Shown here piece after piece: positions 39,543 to 50,759 of a stretch of DNA of 64,000 bases (the stretch's first letter is position 1; the number at the start of each line of letters is the position of its first letter). Position numbers and translations under genes: made by a program. Source of the stretch: Phytoseiulus persimilis (taxonomy: Eukaryota; Arthropoda; Arachnida; Mesostigmata; Phytoseiidae); NCBI GenBank assembly GCA_037576195.1, contig CM075102.1, forward strand, positions 7,812,001-7,876,000, written 5' to 3'. The notes under the pieces were generated by a model that saw only the letters and a list, made by a program, of their open reading frames with translations, had not been told where the DNA came from and ran no database searches.

Positions 39543-41840
39543 TGTAACTATAAGAATGTTTCTAAATCGAACAGTCTACGTTCGCAACTTCCCACACACC
39601 TAAGACAGCTGACTTCTTTCAGTTTCTCACGAGTCTGGACTAGATAAGATCATAGGCACTGGAAGGGGGGCGGGACTAGATACACTAACTTAGCTGGGGG
39701 TAGGCGGTAAGGGGTGGGGGTTCGTGACTATTTCATCCTGAAGCACTCGTTGGATGGAAAAATATGCGATACTTTCAACGGAACTTCTTCGCGATCTTTC
39801 CCGAGCCCAGAATAGTGAGGACGGAAAATCGAAGCAGAGTCAATTACCTGGTGCAAATCGATCGAATACAGGAAAGATTCGATGGGATAACAACGCGGAG
39901 CTCATTTCACTTTTTGCGTCGTTCCACTTTCCCTCAGGTTACACTCCGAAGTATATCAGTGATCGTGAAAACGAAGGAAGAGTTGCGTTCGAATCAATAT
40001 CAACACAATGACCATTATCAGCGACCCAGAAGCCTCATCGATCAACGTGCATCTCTTCATTCGGCTCAATGGAGATCCTTCCTCATTCCTACCCCGAACA
40101 AAAGAAACAAATTCTTCGAACTCTCGCGAAACCTCCGAAATATTTCTCTCCGTGGAGTGCTTCGATCATAGGGTTATTTCAAAATGCTGGTACTCGCGAA
40201 TCTCGCCAACGCTTCCAATTGAGATAATCGCTCTCCTAGAAATCAGGTTCAGGAAAAAAATCAGGAAGCTGGGTGTTCGAGTCGAATATTCTTGCATCAT
40301 CGTAGACAGCACGCCAGGCGTGTCGCATGAAGATCGTATGAGCCAGAAACAGCGCTACGTAGAAGTCGATAGATCCCGTATCACCCGATTCGAATCTCTC
40401 GTGTTTTATTGAGGCAGTGGGTAAATTTGCAGAGCAGCTCACACAGCTGATGCTACGGACGATAGAATCTGACAATCTCGACATCAGAGAGGAAGAGTTC
40501 AAAGTTGAGCCAGAACGGCTCCAGCAATGTCCAGGATGTTGTTCAACGCAGGGAAGGGATGCAATCGTCGAAAGAAGGTCGCTTGAGCTTCCGCAGTCCA
40601 TCAAGAACAACTGGTTCGATATTCTTCAAACTCTAAGTAACATTGTGAACTCCGAAAACGGGATGGAAATGGTAAGATGTACTGTCAACCTTCCGTATCA
40701 AAGTTCTGGTACCCTCCCCTCATTCTCGACCGCACGAGGTCACGCCCTTGAGCTCTTCGAGTCCCTCCAGGAGGAGAGGGGCGGCATCCTCGGAATCTCC
40801 CAGTTCCGCCAAGGGCGGTACTCCGCTTAGCTATGCCCCTGGATTGATAGACGTCTGGGAGGACGCCCATCAGACGTGCTCAAGTTACCCATACATCGGG
40901 ACCCGTTTTCCCAGTTCCGGGAAATACCAGGGGACCAACACGATGTCGGAAGCGGTGAGCGAAAAGAAAAAAATGAGGATTTGTGGGAAGACGTTGTTTG
41001 GGGGGACGAAATTATCGATTCAGAGGGATATCATTAGAACTGCTCAACAACACTGGCAACGTCTCTCCGTTGCGATTCGTTTCCCTGGATATTTCGGAGA
41101 CCTCGCACAGGAATCGAAAATCTTCCCCGATCTATTCAAAACCGGCAGAAGAAACGGCAGATTTTCTTGTGGACAAATTGATGGATTCTCGAGGCTTTTC
41201 AAAAATCTCACCGAAGTCGCCAATTTGAACTTCGATGCAGTGAAAGCTCGAGTGGTGGTTGGAAGGGCAGCCTCGTTCATCTCAAAAGTCTCATCGGAAC
41301 TGCTTCGGTTCTCTCAATCCGAAAGAAACAACGACTATGCTCATTGTGAGAGATGACCCGAAATCCATCGGGGGAAGACCGATCTCTTCGAGAATGTTTG
41401 AAGACTGCGCTACGCGCGAATCTTAGGATCCATCATGGGTGTCCGGAGCTCACGACGAGGTCATACGGATACGATGTGACGATGCGTTGTTTGGTGGTTG
41501 CCGTTCTCAGGAGTCCAGTGTTTTCATTCATAGGAATCTCATTCCACAGGGTACAAAGCTCCCAGGAACGTTGCTCGGGATGTCGCTGCTAGAGGATTGA
41601 GGAAGGATCCATACAACCTCGTCGCACAGCTCCACGGCCTCTACAAGTAGCCCGAATCCTCCCGTTTTCCAACTCATTCGACGAATCAGATTTCCGAAGA
41701 GCAGATTTTTCCCCTGGAAAGTTTCAGAAGACATCTGGACCTGAGTGTCCCACTGATAGTGTTGCAGCCAAAATCAGTCTCCCTTCAATCACCCATCCAG
41801 TGCTTCTTCTCCGAGCTTCCGCTTAAGAGTGCGCTTGAGA

Positions 41841-41874
41841 GGACTTCACTTCTCCTGAAGGCGAGGTGAAGTCC
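41841..41874. repeat. Short perfect hairpin
   Basis: Nine-base arms GGACTTCAC and GTGAAGTCC around a 16-base spacer. Role unknown. Confidence 0.5.
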
Positions 41875-44800
41875 ATGGTTGAAGCAGAGTTGGTAGGAGA
41901 ATTGTCGGCGGCGCTCATAGTCCCGATCAGATTTTCGAGACACAGCATGTTGGGCCCACAAAGTTGAATGTGAATCGAAATCAGGAGGATGGCTCGCGAA
42001 CTCCTACGTATCGTGCATCTTCAGCGGAATATTTCTTGAGATTCGATACCAAAGCTGAGGAGAGCCGAGGTCAGTGCACTCTGGATACCTGGAGCAGTGT
42101 GCGATTGAGGGAACATGATGATTGCTGTGCTGCCAAATGAGCGTTCCGGATCAAGAGGAGCTGCGTGATCTGGCCCTTGAATCGCAGAAGAAGTTCTGCT
42201 CTCGAAAGCAACCTTATTGGCTATTCACAGATCTTTCGATTCGGAGAGGGAAGATATCACCGGCAATCGAATCGTGCTGTTCCATCGCGCCCCCATCATG
42301 GGTGCGAACAACATCTTCGCGATACCGAATCACCAACAGTCATTCCGACAGATCACAGTATTTCTCGCTCCCCGCGGCCATCGCAGATCTCATTCGGTGA
42401 GCACAGAGAGGGACTAAAGATCACTAAACTCGTCTCTCTCGGCAACCTTCTGCGCTTTCTGTTGAACCTCCGAATGGCACCGCTCCCACACGAGTTTGAT
42501 GATGACGCCGTTGTCCCCTCGCTGAAGAAAAGCCACAATTTCATAGAATTAGCGGCTCGGATCCGCATGGAGATCTATCCACAAGGACGTGCCATGCTGA
42601 AGTCCCGCCCACCTCCACTTCTGTACCACATGGCGAGGGATCCCGTTCCCGAAGTAGAGACCATCCGAGTCCTGGAAGTGCCCTATCCACGTTATCCAAA
42701 CGGTCGGCTCCGTTCGCACCGTATTCAATCTGATCCTGAGATGTCTCACCTCCCGCGGACCAAAACGAACAAACTGCACCGCTCGCTCGTTGAGCCAAGT
42801 GTGTTCAATGTTCTTGTGTCTGTTCCCCCAGGCTAGTCAACGATCGGCCGCCCTGTTGACGGGTCCATCGTTCCCAGGGGTCCTTCCATTGCATCCGCCA
42901 GCATTCGGGCGATATGCGTATCGCAGACGATAGATGAACGGTGCAGAGCAGCAGTAGTCAATCTTCTTCCCTTCACGACTACCTTGGCCGCAGGTCACGG
43001 ACCCTGGGGTCGCTTCTGTCAGTCCTGGACGCCTTCCAACACACCTCGCGCAGCTCTACCGGCCGATGATCCGCTATTCAACTTAGAGCTAGCTATACAC
43101 CAACATCAGAACTGACTCGCGGCTGAAAATCCCAGATTGCCCCAAAGGCTTGGCACTATGTCCCCGTTCCGAGGAACTCTCTGAATTCACACATCGCTCT
43201 ATCGGAGTCTCCTGGCAGCCGCAACTTCCGTATCGCCGATACGGAACTTACCTAGTGAGACGAAATATCAAACCGTTGCTTGTCGGAAACGATGTCAGGA
43301 TAGGTTCTCTTCCCACGTGAAGATGTTGACTCTTAGGCATGACGGGCCTTCCCGGCGAACGAACTGGCGAACGAGACTGTTCGGCGCCTCCGTCTCGTTG
43401 GAAAGCATCTCAGGGATAGCACTGCCCAATGCTCGTCCGCCGATATGTTCGTTCCCTCTCCATTCCGCAGCAATTCCACATCCTGATCCTCAATGATGAA
43501 AATGCATCAGTTCTTGGGAGGACGAGAAACCTCCGCTCATTGGCTGAAGATGTTTTCCTCCCGAGGAATGGATGATGGTTCGCGGCGCTAGTCCTCTACA
43601 ACGCTATCGGAACCCCGTAGCGCCACGGAGTCGGAACCATGAAAACGATCCCATGAGGTGCCGAATGGGCCGATTTTCGGATTGGTATCGATTCTGCGAA
43701 TCGGGATCGCCGCTTATGGCCCATGACGAACGCGCAGACCTGATCATACGTGAGGCCGGGAGTGCGTCACGGCTTCCATCGTTCCTCCGTGGAAAGTCCC
43801 CTCAGAATGAGGAGACCGTTCACGGATTCCGTCGCAGACTGGACAAACTCGCGGCTCGACCTGCATTCCCGTTGAGCGAAAAACGGAAATTCATAGACTC
43901 TAAACTTTTAAACGATTGAGGTTATACCGTTGAGTCTCAGGAGGAAAAATGTTCATTGCAACGAGCTCTGAAATATTGCTTCGTTTATTTCACTTCTTTG
44001 GCAGTCATCGTTTCATTCGTCATGGTGATAAATACGAGAAAACCATGGAGATCACTTTTGGCCAGCTCACTGTGATGAACAGTTTCGGTAATTAGTAATG
44101 ACTCATAACACTCTTACCTCTATCTCCAACCATTGCTCGAGAAAGTCGTTGTGTCCCTAGAAGTCCAACGACCGCTTCGAGTGGGAATCTCAAGTGAAAA
44201 TCGAATCTGTGCGTTTCCAGTTGTGAGTTCCCAAGTTTGAGCCGTGACACTGGTACATTGGCGGAAAAGTGTCACCACCGAAATTGAGCAGGACAGCGAG
44301 CTGAACAAAAGTTGCCCCCCCCCCCTGATTTTCTCGTATCTAGCATGGTAAGGAATAAAAAGATGGAAGTGAAGACTACGATCATTTGAAGCTCATGGCG
44401 GCGAACTAATTCGCTCTGGGGCTTCATCGTCTATCTTGCCTGCTTCGGAATTTCCGTTTAGCGGAGAAACAGGTCTACGGGTGACCCTAATGATGGTCAT
44501 CCTTCTGAACTCATGTTGCGGAAGACCTTCGAATCGACTCGTGAAGTCGGCGGGCTTTGCATTCATTACCGGTTGCCAGCGGAGCGGATTTCTCAAGGGA
44601 AGGTACTCAGGAGACGGAACCGACTTCGTCGGGCAGTCCACTTTCTTCTGACGCCAGATTTTAGGCGAGATCAGCGAGCTCTCCGTGTGACATTTCGATA
44701 TCCTCAGAACAAAACCTCCCTGTTCTAAGCCTCACTCCAAATGTTTTGGTTTCGGGGACCATTTCGGCACCGACATACCGCTCTGTGAGGGTTTCCAGAC

Positions 44801-47736
44801 TCGAATCAAGTTCTTTGCTGTTTCGAACGAGGAAGAGATCCCACGTTCTGACAACATCGATATTGTTCATGTTGACGCGCGTGATTAGTGAACATTTATT
44901 CTAGATCACAGGGAGGCTCCAGGGTCTTTTTGACAATGCTATGCCCCGCGTTTTCGGTTGTTTCTTCACAAGAGTTCCGGGAACGCCCTCAGTCTCGCTT
45001 GGGAGATTCATTCTCTGGTTCACGGAGACCTCTACTTCTCCTTCAACCCAGCTCCGGATTCTCTCCGAAACCTGTCGTATGCGAGCGAGAGTCAAGTCGA
45101 CAGCTCACATGACGAACCATTCGGACTCTCTGTCACCGGGAACGTAGAACAAGCGATGCCGGTTGCATGAGGCATGGCTTTGAAACTGTCGTCGAGAGGC
45201 AACTCGTTCACGTAGTATTGACAAGTTGAATTCCGAGTGGAACAGTTGAGCAGCGACGAGGGAACGTACGCTGCCCTACAGCGAATGTTGAGTTGATGTC
45301 ACCAGATCAGGAGTTCTCGAATACCTCTTCTGAGCTCCATCCTGGGTCCGAAAATGTCCGAGTCCACGAGTCTAGGTGAGGACGCCAAATCTCAGATATG
45401 GGCTATATCATATGGCTCCGAATCCCAGAATCTCTGATTCTTCGCTAGTGATGACCAGAATCGGAGGCTGGCCGTGATTATGGTCGATGCATTCTCAGGG
45501 TATTCCAGAAGCAGGTCTTCTGTCTCGCTCTGGAATCGACTTTCTCGAACTCATTCTGTCCTGACTTATTCTGGCCCAGGGAGCTGTGAGAATCCGGATT
45601 CCAGTCTAGTAGTTCGACTACATTGTGACCTCGCCCCTCGAATCGCCCCCGATCAAGATCGTCCTTCGACGAACTTCAGCTACCGGCGCATCATGGGACT
45701 GCAGGCAGGCAGGCAGGTGGACACTCGAACTTCTGCAGACACGGCTATGCCTCAACGATGCATGGCTTACGACGGCCGCAAAAGCCTCGAGAATACTATC
45801 AGCACAACGACGTGTTTCAGGCGAATACCGAGACATTAATCTGGCTTCAAATACAGGATTTTGCGCTCCCACCTGGACACGTGGAGTCGGACGCGACTCC
45901 GACGAGTACGACGAGGCCTAGAAATACAGACTTGTTGGGCTCGCGAGTCCGAGTCTGCGACCCCAATTCGAAACGTTCGAACGGGAAAAGTGAGTCGCCA
46001 TCACCAGATCACTCAGACGCAAGCATCGCCAAAAAGTCTCGGTAGGATCAAGCGCCGGGCTCAGTGTAACCTACCATTAAAGTGTATAAAGTTCTCAGAA
46101 TCAGGTGAAGTTGTCGAGCTGAACTGCCACCTTCAAATCCTCCCATGTTTGAGATCGTCGAACCTCCCGAGCCCAAGAAGACGAGGAGTACTCTGTTCCG
46201 ATTCGAAAACTCGAATCACTCCGAACGAACGTTGATCTTAGAGGGAGGCACGCCTTTTTTTCTGCGAACTTGCTCGATACTTGTAATGTCTTGCTTTTTC
46301 AGATCTATAGTGAACCGTACTCAAGATTTGATCCCATGGAAATCTGAACGCAAGGGGCGACCATAAATCTGCAATCTCATTCTTCCCGACACTCGTATCG
46401 TCCAGCTGCTTCGAAATGATGTGGAGGCTCTCGGTCGCGGGTTTTCCATTCAAGAGTGTCGCTGGCGAACCGAGATCGCTCCAGAGAGGGAGGACATCGC
46501 CAAGAATTTATGGTCCTCCACCAACTTGGTTACCGGGAGAAGAGTCACGTCAGATTATCCTCTTTGCTCATTCACACGATAACCCTCGTTCACTAATGGG
46601 TTTCGCCTTGGCCTTATCGGACACGAAGGCTTCACACCCGCGAAACGATAGGGTAGACTTCGAAGATTCCAACTGCCTGAAGCCATGCGCTCCCCACTAG
46701 AAACCATCCACGGCGAGGAGCAGAAAGTCCGCTTCGCTTCGATGACGGTCTCATTGAAAACATGCAATGGTGGCTGAGTGACTTCGTACATTCTTCTTGT
46801 TGCGGAACCTACAATAACGATGATGCGTCTACGATCGAGAATAGCTGCTCAAAAACTCCTAACACACCCGCTGATGGGATCGTTTGACACGGGAGATGAC
46901 GAATTGTCAACCAGGAATGGAAGGTTCCGGAGAGAGAGAAATGAGAGCACAACGGGGAAACTTTTCCTCAAGAAACAGCGACGTCGGATGCTCCTTACGA
47001 AAGTCCCTTCCATCATACCGATAGACGATACCGAACGTAGGAACTATCTCAGTGTGTTCATCCACGTTTCCGGAAAATCGCATTTTCCTACAGATCAGTT
47101 TTTTCCAGACTCAACCGACTTCAAGCATTTTTGACGCTCGCTGATCACACATTCACATGTGAACTTCGAACCAGTCTGTGATTCCGCGTGTGGAGCAATA
47201 CTGGAACAGAGACGATGACAGAGTGACAATCCATCCGTGGATCTGCTTCCCTGCCGATCGACCGGAGCCAATTCGTTCCCCAGGGCAGGTATCGATGTTG
47301 GAGAAATCATGTGGTGGATGTTGCGCTCCGAGTTCGTTCCGGGGATATCGGACGCCTGTTCACGATGAAGCCGCTAAAATTGATTTTGCGCATCGCTGGA
47401 GCCGCTACCGTTTCTGAACGCACATCGTGAGATACAAAACGTGCACGCGGGAGTCATATGGTACCGACGGTTGTGTTCCAACAATAAAGCAGAGTTCGTC
47501 GCCGTCGCAAAGAACCTCGTTCTCCAGGACTGTGTTCCGATCGAGGCTTGAAATCCCTCCTTGGCGGCGCCAACTATTCCCACCGAGATACCATATCACG
47601 GTGCATAGTGTGTCGCCGAGCTTGAGGATCGCAGCGGATCCGCTCACAGGCGAAATCCTCGGAGTCGAACGACATTTTGCAGGAAGGTGTTCGAAAGTGC
47701 GTCTCTTTCTCGGAACTCAGATAAATCACCCCAAAC

Positions 47737-49717
47737 ATGGCATCAAATCCTAAGTTGGCAAACGCGCTACTTCCAAGTGTGGCTAGGACATACGCTGATG
47801 TACTGAGGAGCAAACCACAGGAATACTGGAGTTACGAGAACTTCAAACTCAAATTCGGGTTGGTAGCTTTGACCCCAGTTCCGAGAGTCCTCTGACCGGC
47901 TCTCTTATGCGTTCTCACGTTCCCAAACATGTGACTCTTCGACATTCTTTCTTCCTTGGGTTTGGAGGAGTCGGAAGCTCGAGATGTGTGGTCGTCGCTA
48001 ACTGTCGCGATATTTTCTTTCGTCAAGGAATCAATCGCATTACGAGCTCGTGCGGAAAGTTGGCCGCGGAAAGTACTCAGATGTCTTCGAGGCCGTAAAC
48101 GTGAAAACTGAAACGCCATGCGTTATCAAGGTTCTCAAAGCTGTCAAGAGGAAGAAGATAAAACGAGAAATGAAGATTCTCGAAAATCTGCGCGGGGGTC
48201 CGAATATCATCAGGCTGCTTGTGAGTTCCTCCGCACAAATGTTTCTAAACTCCCTGTTGCGATTGGTCTTCCCGCTGGAACCATAGCGCTTCGTGACTAC
48301 GGTGGTGACTTCAATCGGTTCTGCCCAGGCCACTCCACGGCTCCCCTGAGTGAAGGAGATGTCAGAACGCCGAGCCTGCACTCCTTCACTCATTTATTGT
48401 GTGTGAGGCAGCGCTGAGCTCAGCGCTCGATCCGCTGATGCTGTTTTTTGCAGGAAATCGTACGAGACCCTATCACCGACACTCCAGCTTTCGTCATGGA
48501 GCTTGTGAATAATGCTGACTACAGAGTTCTCTACCCTACGTTCTCAACTAGCGACATCCAGTACTACATGTTCCGCTTGCTGACGGCCCTCGATTACGCC
48601 CACTCGAACGGTGAGCTTCCGGGCGATGAACGAACGGAGAACCAGAACTCCGCTTCAGAGAATCGTGAATAACGAAGAAGGCGGAGGCCATATGAGAGCG
48701 TCCGCTGTTGCACCTAAAAATTCCCGTCGACAGGCATTGTTCCGCAAATCCGACGGAGTTTGTCCCGCTCGCAGGTATCATGCACCGAGACGTCAAGCCC
48801 CACAACGTGGTGATCGACCCCAACAGAAGAATCCTACGATTGATAGATTGGGGCCTCGCGGAATTTTACTTCACATGCCAGGACTATAATGTCAGAGTGG
48901 CTTCTCGGTATTTCAAGGCACCGGAGCTGCTTCTCGACTACATTTACTACGACTACTCGATCGACATGTGGTCCTTCGGCTGCATGTTGGCCGCGATGAT
49001 TTTTCGGAGGGAACCATTTTTCCAAGGCGCTGACAACAGCGACCAATTGGTAAAAATTGTGAAAGTCCTCGGTTTTCCCTGCTTGCAGCAATATGCGGCA
49101 AAGTACCGCATCCGATTGGATCCGAAAGTCGTAAAGCTCGTGGAACGGTGAGGACGTGTATAAACTCCGGTTTCGAAAATTCCTCGCAAAACTCGTCACC
49201 ATGGATATGGCTGAGTCGCAGTGTAGCCATGTTCAGTGAATGAATTATTTTCTAGGCGACAGAAGAGAGCGTGGCAAGATTATGTGGACAAATCGAATCA
49301 CGACGTGGCAATCAGGAGCGCAATCGATCTTGTTGAGCGCTTGCTGAAATTTGATCAAGCCGAGAGGTCAGAGATGGTTCAAACAAATGCTCTTCGATGC
49401 CTCCTTAGTTTTCCTTCCATGCTAAAATGATGACACGAATAGTACTGCTTCCGGAGTTCTTCATTTTCTCCATCGGGCTCAGAGACCAGAGTTAAGAGTT
49501 CGGCACAGCTTCTATCAGACAGAGTCGAAGCTGTCGGTCTCATGCGGCTGCGTTATTCCTTCGTCGAGTGTATCTCACGTAACTCGATATTTTTCCCAGG
49601 TTCACCGCAAGGGAAGCGCTCCAGCATGAGTATTTCCTGTCCGTGGAGCCTCCCACGCCAGAAGGGGCCGGCGTTGTTGAAGCTTCAAGTTCATCCGCCG
49701 GAGACACAATGCAATGA
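47737..49717 (+). CDS. Casein kinase 2 alpha catalytic subunit, divergent, 6 exons
   Basis: Exons 47737-47858, 48028-48220, 48454-48610, 48775-49147, 49256-49366, 49600-49717 give 357 aa, with GT-AG junctions in phases 2, 0, 1, 2, 2. The CK2-specific N-terminal lead ([20 protein letters not shown]), Gly loop [10 protein letters not shown] (53-62), ATP lysine 75 (VIKVLK), basic cluster KRKKIKRE (81-88), catalytic loop HRDVKPHN (Asp163), the CK2-type DWG (182-184) and [18 protein letters not shown] are all present, so it should be an active constitutive Ser/Thr kinase. It phosphorylates acidic-directed sites and normally pairs with CK2 beta. Oddity: animal CK2 alpha is normally about 90% conserved between flies and humans. 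This one differs at many usually invariant places (FKAPELL for [16 protein letters not shown] for FYHPGQEYN) and has a Ser/Glu-rich tail ending GDTMQ. It may be a second, faster-evolving paralogue. An in-frame read-through past the fifth donor would lose the REAL...HEYF helix. Confidence 0.95.
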
Positions 49718-50759
49718 AAGGACGACCATATGCGCGTGAATGCTGCCGGAGAACCAGTTTCCGCGAAACTTCTTAATGGAATTGACAATTCTCTCACGAT
49801 TTTTAATTGCTGTCATGTCGTGTTTAGGGAGCCAATAAGTGCAGAATACTTATCACTCTTGTATCCTGTATATTGCAATAGCTATAGAGTTGTTGTTTCA
49901 AGACGTCTTTTCATTCAATCAAAGATCGGAAGCCCGGCAAGTGTGATCGATAACGAGACAAAGCTCAAAACGATACGGCGTGGCGCGAGGACAGGAATCC
50001 AAGGGACTCCTGAAAAAGAATTGCGGGAAAACATGTTTCCGTTCAACTACATGATCCAGATGGAGGAATGCTGAGACTTTACTTTTTCGAAATCTCGCCC
50101 GATTTTCGTGGAAACGAGTGCTTTTTACGACAGATGAAGTGAGAATTCGAAGATGCGGTGCACTCGAAGCAACGAATCAACTCATTCAATCCTGGAAAGC
50201 TCGGCTGACGGAACGGCTCTGATTCGAATCGGGCTTCTACTGAGCTATCGCGACCGCTCGTCGGTATCTAGAGAGCGAACAAAAATCACAGTCATCATTC
50301 GCGCCAACAAAAAACGGATGCACCGGCGGCGCCTGCTGAAGGATAGTCAAGACTCCGCGTGTTTCAACAAATTGATGTTGACGGAATCGACATTCTTCGG
50401 GATAATAGGTTCGTTTGTGACTACGAACACGTTCATTCTGGCAAAGAACCGGGATTCGCTGAATGGTTGCCATCGATATGATCACTGTCGTCTAACGAAG
50501 TGTTTCCTTGCACCTTTCTTTTTGTGTTGTTATGTGAAAAGTGATTGAACGGCATCTGATTGTTTCTGACCTAAGGATCCGAGAAGACGGAAGAGGTAGA
50601 AACTGAAGTATTTCACCCGGAAACTGAGAAAAAGATTCGAGATCCAAGTCTTTCCACAGTGTCCCGAAACCGGTACAATTGAAAGCGGAACGGGAGAATC
50701 TCAGTGAAACGTTCTCTGCTTTGGGACCACATCCCCTCTTCCGCGGAGGAGACACTATC
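49718..50759. other. Intergenic region between the CK2 alpha and Nup93 genes
   Basis: Holds the 3' end of the kinase gene and the promoter of the next. Open frames at 50153-50548 (+) and 50492-50857 (-) have no family similarity. No canonical AATAAA close to the kinase stop codon was noticed. Confidence 0.5.

Larger units (their letters stand above)
38112..47736. other. Unassigned ORF-rich region between the sphingomyelin synthase and CK2 genes
   Basis: No family recognised. Several frames look more coding-like than background: 40008-40412 (+, 134 codons from ATG), a +1-shifted frame from about 40363 to a GTAAGA donor at 40674, 40833-41037 (+), 41545-41650 (+, ending VAQLHGLYK and stop), 42165-42836 (+, 223 codons), 43572-43919 (+), 46145-46366 (+), and 47405-47540 (+). 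They change frame often, and I could not join them into one model with consistent phases. Possible readings are a fast-evolving gene, a decayed gene, or chance in stop-poor DNA. A hairpin lies at 41841-41874, a poly-C run near 44315, and a GCAG microsatellite near 45710. Confidence 0.35.

Noticed and set aside
49367-49430. Alternative end of the CK2 alpha gene by reading through the fifth donor to a stop at 49430
   Set aside because: Splicing at 49366 to 49600 restores the conserved R-x-TAREA...HEYF helix and a natural C-terminus, so read-through is not the main product.
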